Shown here in pieces: positions 15,255-23,649 of a stretch of DNA of 51,958 nt. The stretch is from a bacterium (GTDB lineage: Bacteria > Planctomycetota > UBA1135 > GCA-002686595). How positions within the stretch are numbered: the stretch's first letter is position 1; every line of letters begins with the position of its first letter. The notes under the pieces were generated by a model. It searched no databases, had not been told where the DNA came from, and saw only the letters and a list, made by a program, of their open reading frames with translations. The DNA lies in NCBI GenBank assembly GCA_024226735.1, contig JAAELL010000585.1, forward strand, positions 1 to 51,958, given 5' to 3'. Both the position numbers and the translations under genes were made by a program.

Positions 15255-17912
15255 TCAGTTCTTCTCGATCAACAGCACCCAGTCCTGACCGGACTGTGCC
15301 GGCGTCGGCGCGAGGCCCGAGGCGGTGCCGCCCGGGAACGTGCGCTCTTCGCCTTCGAACTGGCCGGTGCGCGGGTTGAACCAGCGGACGCGGAAGGTGC
15401 CGGACTCACCGTTCAGGTTGATGTTGCCGGCGGGCGAGGCGTCGGGCAGGTAGACGGCGTAGACCTCGCCCTGCTTGCGGAACACCTGGGCGCCACCGAA
15501 GGCTTGGCTCTCGTTGGTGACGAGGTGGTCGGCGGGCTCCATCTCCCAGAACGGAAGGTTCTCCTGCATGAAGCGGCGCGCGTACCACATGTAGCGCCAC
15601 ATCGCCTGGCGCGAGCGGAAGTTCTCGAGGCGCAGGTCGCCGCCGAGCGGCGGTTCGTGGTACCCGGCGTACCACTCGACGTGGCCACCGGAGAAGAACG
15701 CGTCGTACAGGATGCGCTTGCGCAGGTCGTCGGCGTTCTGGTCGGTCAGGCCCGTGTCCCACGGGCCCTGCTCGTCCATGTCGATGACCCACTTGTGGCC
15801 GGCGTTCGCCGACTCCTCGCGCCAGTTCTCGACGTGCACGTTGGCGTTGTTCGGGTTGTACTGGATCGAGGTCGCCGTGAAGATCGGGTTCCCGAGGATC
15901 TGGTAGTAGTCCTGGAAGTTGTCCGGGTGCGTGTGCACCGCGATCGGGTGGTCGTAGGTGTCGAGGTCCGCGATCAGGCCGCCGAACTGGTTCAGGCGCT
16001 CGATCGAGTAGTCGTTCTCCTCGCACAGGTTCCACTTGATGGCCAGGTTGTGGCCGAAGCGGGCGATCATCTCGCGGTAGAAGAGGCGTCGATCGACGCC
16101 GAGGTTTCCGCCGTCGAGCCACAACTCGTTCGCCTGCTCGGTCTCGCCGAGCACGAAGTGCAGCATGATGCCCCGGCGCTGGGCGTGGTCCATGACCTGC
16201 GCCCATTGGTGCATGCGGCTGACGTCGTAGTGACGCTTGTCGAAGATGTTGTTGTCCATCCCGACGAAAGGGAACGTCTCCTGGCCGTCACCACCCAAGT
16301 TCATGGGCAGGAAGTAGACCGAGTTGACGTGCTCGCTCGAAAGGTAGTTGAGCGCGCCGATGATGCACTTCGAGCTGAAGTTCGTCGTGTTCGAGACGAA
16401 GTACGGGTCACCCGCCTCGAAGTCGTTCTCGTGCGCATCGTACTCGTGGACGATGCCGGCGCCGCCGGCGTCGAGGATGTCGTCGAAGCCCTTGTAGCCG
16501 AGCAGGTTCTCGGGGCTGTTCGTGCCGCCCTTGATGAAGTAGCCGCCGTCACGGAACTTCAGGTAGTGCCCGCCGACGTACTCGAGGCGTCCCTGCGAGA
16601 GGAAGCCTTCCGCTTCGGGATCGAGGCCGAGCACGCCGAACGTTCCGTGCGCGCCGTCGAAGTGCGTCGGTTCGCCTTCGGTGGCCGAGTTGATCAGTGC
16701 GACGTACACGCCCGTGCGGAAGCTGGCGGTGTAGCGCCACAGTCCCGAGCGATCCGGCGTGAAGCGAACCTTCCAGACGTTACCCATCGAGCTGCCTTCG
16801 CCGTCGCCGGCAAAGAAGCCGGGGATGACTTGCGAGCCGCCGCCGGGTGCGTACATCGTGACGTTGAGGCGGTAGTCGGTGAACGGGTTCGGGCTCGAGT
16901 CGGTCTCGCTCATCGTCGGACCCTCGAACCACACCTCGACGGTGTGCCAAGCGGCCGGCTCGCCGTGCACCATGCCGCTACCCGCGTGGCCGAAGCCGAG
17001 CTCGGTCGCGGCGTTCAGCACGTCGAGGCGGCGGTCCGAAAGCGGCTCCGGCGCGTCGTCGGTGACGACCAGGCGTACGGGCATTGCGCCGCGCAGGCGC
17101 ACGTACTCGACCTTGGCGACGCGGCTGCGTGCGGTCGTGCCTTGCACGAAGCTTCCACCGCGAACGGTCCACTGGTAGTCGAGCTCGGTGCCGTCATCGG
17201 GGTCGAACGACGACGAGGCGTCGAGCGTGACCAGGTGCGAGGATCCACCACCGGGGATCGTTGCCGGATCCATGGTGAAGCGTGCGACCGGCGGGCTGTT
17301 GTCGCTCAGCGTCGGCGACTCGGGCATGTTCGGGTCGGTGCCACCGGGCGTTCCGGACAGGAACAGGTGGAAGCGATCCATGATGAAGTTGTGCGAGCGG
17401 CCCGAGAATTCGAGCGTGTGGCGCCCCTCCGTGAGCTCGTACTGCGCCGGCGGCTTGTCGTCGTGGCTGAACTCGTGGTTGCTGGCCCACGTCCAAACGC
17501 CGCGCTGGTGCGAGAAGAGCTTGATCCACTGTCCGCCGTCGAGGCGCACCCAGACGTCGTTCTCCTCGGTGGAGTCCGGGTGGTCGTGGCGGTTGCGGAT
17601 GCGGAAGTGGTAGACGCCGGCTTCGTGGATGTCGAACGAGAATCCGAACGAGTCGGTGCCCGGCGTGTTGAAGAGGTTCGGGCCGTTCCAGCGCAGATAC
17701 GAGTCGCCCGTGTGGCCGGAGATGTCGGTCTCGTAGACCCAGTCACCGGAGGCGTCGCCGGACTCCATTTCGATGACCAGAAGGCCATCCTCTTCTTGGT
17801 AGACACCGTCGGCGTGTGCTACGCCGAGGGTCAGGGCGAGCGCCCCGACCCAGCTGGTCAATCGGCGCGCCGAATGGGATCGGCGGGCCGTAAACGTAGC
17901 GCTGAACTTCAT
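15255..17912 (-). CDS. Secreted DUF5060-type glycoside hydrolase with PKD-like domain
   Basis: This 885-residue exported protein has several domains. Residues 1-34 are the signal peptide. Residues 40-195 form a carbohydrate-binding-like beta sandwich. Residues 205-300 are a PKD-like domain (PPVARFTMDPATIPGG; LDASSSFDPDDGTELDYQW). Residues 320-430 are a DUF5060 domain (VEVWFEGPTMSETD; FTPDRSGLWRYTASF). Residues 440-790 are a TIM barrel. The last 80 residues resemble the 'putative collagen-binding' C-terminal domain (FRVRWFNPRTGQFEGEE). In the barrel, the glutamates in IKWNLCEENDYS and in VIDMDEQGPWDTG are the best acid/base and nucleophile candidates. DUF5060/DUF4038-type enzymes cleave complex plant or algal glycans; the substrate here is not predictable. 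ATG 17912 starts the signal peptide. Confidence 0.82.
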   Translation of the reverse strand: MKFSATFTARRSHSARRLTSWVGALALTLGVAHADGVYQEEDGLLVIEMESGDASGDWVYETDISGHTGDSYLRWNGPNLFNTPGTDSFGFSFDIHEAGVYHFRIRNRHDHPDSTEENDVWVRLDGGQWIKLFSHQRGVWTWASNHEFSHDDKPPAQYELTEGRHTLEFSGRSHNFIMDRFHLFLSGTPGGTDPNMPESPTLSDNSPPVARFTMDPATIPGGGSSHLVTLDASSSFDPDDGTELDYQWTVRGGSFVQGTTARSRVAKVEYVRLRGAMPVRLVVTDDAPEPLSDRRLDVLNAATELGFGHAGSGMVHGEPAAWHTVEVWFEGPTMSETDSSPNPFTDYRLNVTMYAPGGGSQVIPGFFAGDGEGSSMGNVWKVRFTPDRSGLWRYTASFRTGVYVALINSATEGEPTHFDGAHGTFGVLGLDPEAEGFLSQGRLEYVGGHYLKFRDGGYFIKGGTNSPENLLGYKGFDDILDAGGAGIVHEYDAHENDFEAGDPYFVSNTTNFSSKCIIGALNYLSSEHVNSVYFLPMNLGGDGQETFPFVGMDNNIFDKRHYDVSRMHQWAQVMDHAQRRGIMLHFVLGETEQANELWLDGGNLGVDRRLFYREMIARFGHNLAIKWNLCEENDYSIERLNQFGGLIADLDTYDHPIAVHTHPDNFQDYYQILGNPIFTATSIQYNPNNANVHVENWREESANAGHKWVIDMDEQGPWDTGLTDQNADDLRKRILYDAFFSGGHVEWYAGYHEPPLGGDLRLENFRSRQAMWRYMWYARRFMQENLPFWEMEPADHLVTNESQAFGGAQVFRKQGEVYAVYLPDASPAGNINLNGESGTFRVRWFNPRTGQFEGEERTFPGGTASGLAPTPAQSGQDWVLLIEKN

Positions 17913-18187
17913 GAATGATTTCCCCTGCTCACCGGACTGCCACCGGTGTCGTTTCTCTTCCAAACTCCTGAACGCGCCGACCCTCTCCCACGGAGGCCGG
18001 GCGTCGTGATGGAACCGGGGATCGTGAAAGCGAAGGTACGTTCTTGAGCTGACGGGGGTTTTTTAGGAAATTGCAGTTCGGTGACCCGGCCACATGCGGC
18101 GAGTCGAGGCTCGACCTGAGGCAGGCCCGGACGTACAAAGCGCCCTCCCCAATCAGCGACCCGCCCCGTCACGCAGCGCCCATTGTC

Positions 18188-19426
18188 ATGATCGAACCCG
18201 AAGTCCACCGCGACCAGGAAGTCTGGTCGGCGATCCAGAGCGAGCTCCAACGGCAAGAGGACCAGCTCGAGCTGATCGCTTCCGAGAACCACGCCTCGCG
18301 GGAGGTGATCGATGCGATGGGGACCGTGCTCACCAACAAGTACGCGGAGGGCTACCCCGGCCGGCGCTACTACGGTGGCTGTGAGCACGTCGACACCGTC
18401 GAGGACCTGGCGCGCAACCGGGCGCGTAGCCTGTTCGGCTCCGAGCGCGCGAACGCGCAGCCCCACAGTGGGACACAGGCCAACATGGGGGCCTTGATGG
18501 CGCTGTGCAGCCCGCGCGACAAGGTGCTCGGCATGTCGCTCGACCACGGCGGCCACCTGTCCCACGGGCACCCCAAGAACTTCTCCGGCGTCTTCTACGA
18601 CTTCCACTCCTACGGGGTGAACAAGTCGACCGAGCGCATCGACATGGACGAGGTCCGCGACCTCGCGCGCAGCGTTCGGCCGCGAGTCCTGCTCGCCGGC
18701 GCTTCGGCCTACTCGCGCACGATCGATTTCGCCGCGTTCGCGGAGATCGCGCGCGAGGTCGACGCACACTTCATGGTCGACATGGCGCACATTGCGGGTC
18801 TGGTCGCCGGAGGGCAGCACCCCTCACCGGTGCCGCACGCCGACGTCGTGACGATGACGACGCACAAGACGCTGCGCGGCCCGCGCGGCGGCCTGATCGT
18901 CTGCACGAAGGACTGGATCAAGCAGATTAACAGCGCGATCTTCCCGGGCGGGCAGGGAGGGCCGCTGATGCACGTGATCGCGGCCAAGGCGATCGCGCTG
19001 CAGGAGGCGTCGCAGCCCGAGTTCGCCGCGTATCAGGCCAACGTCGTCGAGAACGCGCGCGTCCTCGCCGAGACCCTCGTCGAGCGTGGATTCCGGATCG
19101 TCTCCGGTGGAACGGACAACCACGTCATGCTCGTCGACGTGGGCTCGCGCGGGATCACCGGTGCCGACGCCGAGGATGCTCTGCACGCGGTCGACCTCAC
19201 GTGCAACAAGAACCTGATTCCCTACGACGAGCGACCGCCGATGCAGGCTTCGGGCATTCGGCTCGGCACGGCGGCGATCACGACGCGCGGCCTCGGATCG
19301 GCCGAGTGCGCGCGCCTCGGCGGTTGGATCGCGGACGTCTTGACGAACCCCGGCGTCGCGTCGGTCGCTGCGCGTGTGCGCGGCGAGGTCGCGGAGGTCG
19401 CGCGCGCTTTCCCGATCTACGCATGA
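18188..19426 (+). CDS. glyA: Serine hydroxymethyltransferase
   Basis: GlyA interconverts serine and glycine with tetrahydrofolate, feeding one-carbon metabolism in the cytoplasm. The 412-residue protein is full length. It opens with [18 protein letters not shown] and [20 protein letters not shown], both family signatures. The PLP lysine is K227 in [11 protein letters not shown], preceded by the PLP-binding [15 protein letters not shown] 18188 gives the standard N-terminus; an open frame further upstream is not conserved sequence. Its TGA overlaps the next gene's ATG (ATGA), so the two are probably translationally coupled. Confidence 0.97.
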   Translation: MIEPEVHRDQEVWSAIQSELQRQEDQLELIASENHASREVIDAMGTVLTNKYAEGYPGRRYYGGCEHVDTVEDLARNRARSLFGSERANAQPHSGTQANMGALMALCSPRDKVLGMSLDHGGHLSHGHPKNFSGVFYDFHSYGVNKSTERIDMDEVRDLARSVRPRVLLAGASAYSRTIDFAAFAEIAREVDAHFMVDMAHIAGLVAGGQHPSPVPHADVVTMTTHKTLRGPRGGLIVCTKDWIKQINSAIFPGGQGGPLMHVIAAKAIALQEASQPEFAAYQANVVENARVLAETLVERGFRIVSGGTDNHVMLVDVGSRGITGADAEDALHAVDLTCNKNLIPYDERPPMQASGIRLGTAAITTRGLGSAECARLGGWIADVLTNPGVASVAARVRGEVAEVARAFPIYA

Positions 19427-20079
19427 GCGTGGCGCGCTCCGAGCTGCGACTCGCGCTCTTCGACCTCGACGGCACGTTGATCGACTCGATCGAGCTGATC
19501 CTGCGTTCGTACGTGCACACGCTGCGCGCGCACGACAAGCCGGCGATGACGCGCGCACAGTTGATTTCCGGGCTAGGCACGTCGCTGTACGCGCAGCTCG
19601 CGAAGATCGCGCGCGATGGGGACGAGGTCCAGGAGATGGCCGCGACGTACCGCGCGTGGAACCACGCGAATCACGACGCGATGGTCAGCGCGTATCCGGG
19701 CGCCGTCGATTCGCTGCGACATCTGGCGGAGAGCGGCGTTCGCCTCGGCATCGTCACGAGCAAGGCGCGCGGAATCGCGTTGCGCGGCCTGGAGGTGTGC
19801 GGCTTCGACCTCCACTTCGACGTGATGATCGGGCACGAGGACGTCGAGCGACACAAGCCGGATCCCACGCCGGTGCTGGCGGCGCTCGAGCACTCGGGCG
19901 TCGCCCCGGAGCACGCCGTCTACGTCGGGGATTCTCCCCACGATATCCGTGCCGGCAACGGCGCGGGCGTGCGGACGGCCGCGGCCGAGTGGGGGCCCTT
20001 TCCGCGCGACGTGCTCGCGGCGAGCGAGCCGGACGTCTGGCTGACGGAGCCCGGCGCGATCACGGGCCTGCGCGCGTGA
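19423..20079 (+). CDS. HAD-superfamily phosphatase, phosphoglycolate-phosphatase-like
   Basis: This 218-residue HAD hydrolase has all four motifs. Motif I is FDLDGT, with nucleophile D14 and acid/base D16. Motif II is the serine/threonine in GIVTSK. Motif III is the lysine in ERHKPDP. Motif IV is [12 protein letters not shown] helical cap inserted after motif I (about residues 25-85) resembles phosphoglycolate and pyrophosphate phosphatases. It overlaps glyA by four bases. Coupling to glycine/serine metabolism would suit removal of 2-phosphoglycolate or a phosphorylated intermediate, but that is inference from context. Confidence 0.85.
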   Translation: MSVARSELRLALFDLDGTLIDSIELILRSYVHTLRAHDKPAMTRAQLISGLGTSLYAQLAKIARDGDEVQEMAATYRAWNHANHDAMVSAYPGAVDSLRHLAESGVRLGIVTSKARGIALRGLEVCGFDLHFDVMIGHEDVERHKPDPTPVLAALEHSGVAPEHAVYVGDSPHDIRAGNGAGVRTAAAEWGPFPRDVLAASEPDVWLTEPGAITGLRA

Positions 20080-20111
20080 ACGTCGGGGCGAGCGGCGTGC
20101 GGCACTGAGCT

Positions 20112-20315
20112 TCAGCTCGTCGCGCGCTGCTCGTACCCGAGATTCTTGAGGATCTCGAGCACCTCCGACCAGTTCGGGAACGGTCGGTTGTTCAGCCGCT
20201 TGTAGTCGTCGATCGCCTGGATGAACTCCAGGACGTCCGCGGACATCTGGTCGGGGCGGGGGGCGGTGGGCTTCTTGGGCTTGCCCGTGCCGTCGTTCTT
20301 GGACTTGGCGCTCAT
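20112..20315 (-). CDS. Small conserved protein with PFPNWSEVL motif
   Basis: The 67-residue protein begins with a charged, proline-rich stretch and continues into a helical core, [19 protein letters not shown], followed by [18 protein letters not shown] recall this pattern as a short uncharacterised family in planctomycetes and some other bacteria; no function is known. There is no signal peptide or metal motif. It lies downstream of mtnA on the same strand with a 107-base gap and converges on the HAD gene. Confidence 0.75.
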   Translation of the reverse strand: MSAKSKNDGTGKPKKPTAPRPDQMSADVLEFIQAIDDYKRLNNRPFPNWSEVLEILKNLGYEQRATS

Positions 20316-20422
20316 GGGGTCTCGGGTTCTGCGGGGGCGCGTTCAACCGTTGGCCCCCACATCGTCCTCAAGCGTCACGCATCTGTACGCCGCCCCCGAT
20401 TTCGGGCCGGAGTCAGGTCGCT

Positions 20423-21526
20423 TCAGGGCGTAGTCGTCCTCGGTCGAGACTGGAACTCGACGCCTCCGGCGCGCAGGGCAGCCTCCATCTTGGCCATGGT
20501 CGGATGCTCGATCAGGCCCACCTCGGTGACGATTCCCCGTACGAGGCGGGCGGGGGTCACGTCGAAGGCGGGGTTGTAGACCCGGACGCCCTCGGGCGCG
20601 GTGCGCTTGCCGAAGCCGCACGTGACCTCCTCGGCAGGGCGCTCCTCGATCGGGATCAGCTCGCCCGAGTCGAGGCTCGGGTCGACCGTGGAGAGGGGAG
20701 CCACGACGTAGAACGGCACGTAGTGGGCCTGTGCGGCGAGCGCGACCGCGTACGTCCCGACCTTGTTGCACACGTCGGCGTCCCGGGCGTTGCGGTCCGA
20801 TCCGACGAAGACCGCGTCGATGCGTCCCTCGGACATGACGCGGGCCATCGCGGTGTCGGCGATCAGCGTCACGTCGATCCCCGCCTGCATCAGCTCCCAA
20901 GACGTGATCCGTGCGCCCTGCAGAAGCGGCCGCGTCTCGTCCGCGTAGACGGCGACGCGCTTGCCCTGCTCGTGGGCGCGGTAGATTGGTGCGAGCGCGG
21001 TGCCCATCCCTGCCGTTGCGAGTGCGCCAGCGTTGCAGTGGGTCAACAGCGTGTTGCCGTCGGCGATCAGGTCGGCGCCGATGTCGCCCATTCGCCGGCA
21101 GGTGTCTTGATCGGAGTGGTAGATCGCGTGCGCCTCTTCGAACAGACCGCTGACGATGCCGGCACCGTTCGCTCCGGCGGCGGCGTCGCGCGCGGCGCGC
21201 GCTTTCATGCGGTCGAGCGCCCAGAACAAGTTGACCGCGGTCGGACGCGCCGCGGCGAGCGTCGTCGCGCAGTCCTCGGTGCGGCGCAGGACTTCGTTGG
21301 CGCTCTCGCCGCCCGCGTCCTGAACGCCGAGCATCAAACCGTAGGCCGCGGCGACGCCGATCGCGGGCGCCCCGCGCACCGCGAGCCGGTAGATCGCGTC
21401 GACCATCTGGGGCACGGTGCGTACGGCGAGGAGCTCGTAGTCGAGGGGCAGGAGGGTCTGCTCGACCATCTCGACGTAACCGCCGGGAGAGTCGCCGACC
21501 CAGCACAGCGTCTGGACGGAGGTCAT
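20423..21526 (-). CDS. mtnA: S-methyl-5-thioribose-1-phosphate isomerase
   Basis: MtnA converts 5-methylthioribose 1-phosphate to the ribulose form in the methionine salvage pathway. The 367-residue protein carries the family signatures VRGAPAIGVAAAYGLML, THCNAGALATAGMGTAL with the catalytic cysteine C164, YADETRPLLQGARITSWEL, and GSDRNARDADVCNKVGTY with the catalytic aspartate D244. These match C160 and D240 of the Bacillus enzyme. ATG 21526 gives the expected N-terminus. The gene follows a HAMP protein by 38 bases on the same strand. No other salvage-pathway gene is in the window. Confidence 0.95.
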   Translation of the reverse strand: MTSVQTLCWVGDSPGGYVEMVEQTLLPLDYELLAVRTVPQMVDAIYRLAVRGAPAIGVAAAYGLMLGVQDAGGESANEVLRRTEDCATTLAAARPTAVNLFWALDRMKARAARDAAAGANGAGIVSGLFEEAHAIYHSDQDTCRRMGDIGADLIADGNTLLTHCNAGALATAGMGTALAPIYRAHEQGKRVAVYADETRPLLQGARITSWELMQAGIDVTLIADTAMARVMSEGRIDAVFVGSDRNARDADVCNKVGTYAVALAAQAHYVPFYVVAPLSTVDPSLDSGELIPIEERPAEEVTCGFGKRTAPEGVRVYNPAFDVTPARLVRGIVTEVGLIEHPTMAKMEAALRAGGVEFQSRPRTTTP

Positions 21527-21564
21527 GGATCTTTCGTTGTGGGGCTGGTGTGGGGGGCTACAGC

Positions 21565-22119
21565 CTACACGCGGAGAGCCACCTCGTCCTCTCCGACTTC
21601 CGTGTCGATTGGCGTGTCGATTGGCGTGTCGATTGGCGCGTCGGTTGGCGCGCTCGCCGCGTGCGCGGACTTCGCAACGGCCGCTCGGCTCTCGCGTTCC
21701 GCCGCGCGGGCGCGCTCCTCGCTCGTCGCTGCGTTGATCGCCTCGCACAGCGAGTGCAGCTCGTCGTCACGGCGAATGCGGCAGGCCTCGACCTGTTCGC
21801 CGCGCGCGACCCTGGCGAGGAACTGTTCGAAGCGGTGGACGGGGCCTGCGACGCGGAACGTCAACAGCACGCCGAAGCTGACGACGATCGGCAGCACGAA
21901 CAAGATCCCGAACAGCAGCGCGCGGAGCTGAATGTCGGGGAGCCCCTCGATCAGCTCGGGCGGCGCGGCCTCCAGGTCGGCCGCGGCGCGCTCGAGCGCG
22001 CGTCCCATCAGGACGTTCTGAAGCAGGAGCGCGACGGCGGTAAGGCCTACGAAGCAGCCGATCAATTTCAGCTGCATGCGAGGCCGGATCAGTTTGATAC
22101 GGCGCTTGAGTTCGGGCAT
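21565..22119 (-). CDS. HAMP-domain membrane protein
   Basis: This 184-residue protein has two membrane helices (residues 17-40, LKLIGCFVGLTAVALLLQNV; and about 76-98, LLFGILFVLPIVVSFGVLL). The second runs directly into a HAMP linker, FRVAGPVHRFEQFLARVARG. A periplasmic loop of about 35 residues lies between them. No kinase, cyclase or methyl-accepting domain follows; instead the tail is alanine-rich and ends in a TPID repeat encoded by a 12-bp tandem array. It may relay an envelope signal to a partner. It is divergent from the pseudopilin cassettes, which suggests a functional or regulatory link but does not prove one. Confidence 0.75.
   Translation of the reverse strand: MPELKRRIKLIRPRMQLKLIGCFVGLTAVALLLQNVLMGRALERAAADLEAAPPELIEGLPDIQLRALLFGILFVLPIVVSFGVLLTFRVAGPVHRFEQFLARVARGEQVEACRIRRDDELHSLCEAINAATSEERARAAERESRAAVAKSAHAASAPTDAPIDTPIDTPIDTEVGEDEVALRV
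21602..21649. repeat. 12-bp tandem repeat inside the HAMP gene
   Basis: Four units of GTGTCGATTGGC run from 21602 to 21649; the fourth has two changes. On the coding (minus) strand they encode the PID-T/A repeat in the C-terminal tail. The unit length keeps the frame, so copy number could vary without breaking the gene. Confidence 0.85.
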
Positions 22120-22212
22120 CGGGGAGGGGAGCGAGGGGGGGGGATGGGCAATCTCGCATCGGCGCCGCGTCGCGTTGCGCTTGAGCCGGATGGGTCTCAC
22201 TGCGGGATGGTG

Positions 22213-22326
22213 CCAGTGGCAGGGCCGGTGGCAGGGCCGGTGGCAGGGCCGGTGGCAGGGCCGGTGGCAGGGCCGGTGGCAGGGCCGGTCACAGGGCCGG
22301 TCACAGGGCCGGTCACAGGGCCAGTG
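22213..22326. repeat. 12-bp minisatellite between the HAMP gene and the pseudopilin cassettes
   Basis: Nine full 12-base units run from 22213 to 22320, with a half unit to 22326. The first is CCAGTGGCAGGG, five are CCGGTGGCAGGG (22225-22284) and three are CCGGTCACAGGG (22285-22320). The two variants are block-ordered, as expected from unit-by-unit expansion. It fills about a third of the 305-base divergent intergenic region, so it sits in the 5' region of both flanking genes. It is open in some frames but shows no sign of being coding. Confidence 0.92.
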
Positions 22327-22424
22327 CCCACGCGCCCGTTGGCAGCTCGGCGCATCCGGAGTCACCCGACTTTCTAGGAATACCCATTCGGAATCAACCT
22401 GGGCGTCCAGCACATCCGAAACCA

Positions 22425-23003
22425 ATGCTCGCCGTGATGAACATCTATAGAAAGAAAGTGCGCGAAACGGGATGGAGGTCGCGAGGGCAAAGAGGGCTCT
22501 CGCTGGTCGAGGTGATGGTGGCCCTTTCGGTGGTCCTCGTCACGTTCCTGGGTTTCTCGCAGTCGATCCTCTCTTCGATCAAGCTGACCGACACGGACCG
22601 TGAGTCGGGCATCGCGATGGAGGCGGCGCGCGAAGCGATCGAGCGTCTGCAGGCGGCGCCGTTCGGAGAGGTGTTTGCGCGCTTTAACGACACGGCGTTG
22701 GATGATCCGGTCGGCAGCGTGTCGCCGGGCGCGACGTTCGATGTCGATGGCTTGGAGCGGCGCGACGGAACGGCGGTTGGGACGATTTCGTTCCCCGTCA
22801 CGTCTGCAGCTCCCGGGGCGCTGCGCGAAGACTTGCAGGACCCGCGGCTCGGCACGCCGCGCGACCTGAACGGTGACAACGTCATCGATGCCGCGGACCA
22901 CGCGGTGGACTACGCGCTCGTTCCCGTGCGGGTCGAGGTGCGTTGGGATGGACAGTCCGGACCTGGACGCATGGGGTTCCGGACCATGCTCGCGAGCTTC
23001 TGA
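22425..23003 (+). CDS. Minor pseudopilin, GspI/PilV-like (cassette A, gene 1)
   Basis: The 192-residue protein has a prepilin signal: a basic leader, then RGLSLVEVMVALSVVLVTFL, with cleavage expected before LSLVEV and the conserved glutamate at +5. The globular part contains RLQAAPFGEVFARFND and PRDLNGDNVIDAADHAVDY; the latter has the spacing of a dockerin/EF-hand calcium loop. It is a paralogue of 26401-27009. ATG 22425 and ATG 22437 are both possible starts; neither has a strong ribosome binding site. Its TGA overlaps the next ATG (TGATG). Confidence 0.85.
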   Translation: MLAVMNIYRKKVRETGWRSRGQRGLSLVEVMVALSVVLVTFLGFSQSILSSIKLTDTDRESGIAMEAAREAIERLQAAPFGEVFARFNDTALDDPVGSVSPGATFDVDGLERRDGTAVGTISFPVTSAAPGALREDLQDPRLGTPRDLNGDNVIDAADHAVDYALVPVRVEVRWDGQSGPGRMGFRTMLASF

Positions 23004-23647
23004 TGCGACTCACAACGAAGAGCGGATTCACCTACGTCGAGCTCACGATCGCCATCGTCGTGATGGCCGTCGGCCTCGGCATGGGCCTGATGGGGACCTT
23101 GCGCAGCACGGAAGCGTTCAGGACGAGCGACCGCCGCGCGACCGAGGACACCAAGGTCCGGCGCGCGCTGCGCCGCATGATCAACGAGATCGCGAGCACC
23201 GGCGACGCGGTCATCTTTCCGAGTCCGACCGCCGACGGTTCGTCGGAGCTCAACTACAACCGTTCCGAAGGCTACGAGGCCGGAGTCGTTGTTTGGGGCG
23301 AGCCGCGGAAACTGCATCTCGAGCTAGAGCCTGGAGAGGCCGCGGACGGCCTCGACAACAACGGCAACGGCCTGATCGACGAGGGCATGATCGTGTTCAC
23401 GCTCGGCGTGAACCAGCCGGACCAGAAGCGCGTCATCCTGTGCAAGGGTGTGAGCGTTCTCTTGCAGGGCGAGATCGACAACGGTCTCGACGACAACGGG
23501 AATGGAATGATCGACGAGCCCGGCTTCGTGCTGCAGCGCATGCCGGATAGTCCGATGGTGTCGGTCTTCGTGTCGCTGGAAGGCGTCGACCAAAACGGCA
23601 TGCGCTTCCAGCGCACGCTGTCGACGGCGACGAGGATGAGGAACTGA
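23003..23647 (+). CDS. Minor pseudopilin, GspJ/PilW-like (cassette A, gene 2)
   Basis: The 214-residue prepilin-like protein starts MRLTTKSGFTYVELTIAIVV, a type IV prepilin signal with G/F cleavage and glutamate at +5. The globular domain has two near-identical acidic loops, DGLDNNGNGLIDEG and NGLDDNGNGMIDEP, that resemble calcium-binding loops. It overlaps gene 1 by one base, so they are translationally coupled. It is a paralogue of 27020-27670, which keeps both loops. Confidence 0.85.
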   Translation: MRLTTKSGFTYVELTIAIVVMAVGLGMGLMGTLRSTEAFRTSDRRATEDTKVRRALRRMINEIASTGDAVIFPSPTADGSSELNYNRSEGYEAGVVVWGEPRKLHLELEPGEAADGLDNNGNGLIDEGMIVFTLGVNQPDQKRVILCKGVSVLLQGEIDNGLDDNGNGMIDEPGFVLQRMPDSPMVSVFVSLEGVDQNGMRFQRTLSTATRMRN

Positions 23648-23649
23648 GT

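Noticed and set aside
15504-17918. Plus-strand frame of 804 codons opposite the glycosidase
   Set aside because: It is Val/Arg/Glu-rich antisense of a gene with good domain evidence on the minus strand.
17930-17948. Inverted repeat CACCGG / CCGGTG in the glycosidase leader
   Set aside because: A six-base stem in GC-rich DNA is expected by chance.
22213-22326. CRISPR-like array
   Set aside because: Units are 12 bases with no spacers; this is a simple tandem repeat.
22260-22377. Possible PVAG/PVTG or RPCH repeat protein encoded by the minisatellite
   Set aside because: The open frames exist only because the unit length is a multiple of three; there is no start signal and no conserved flank.
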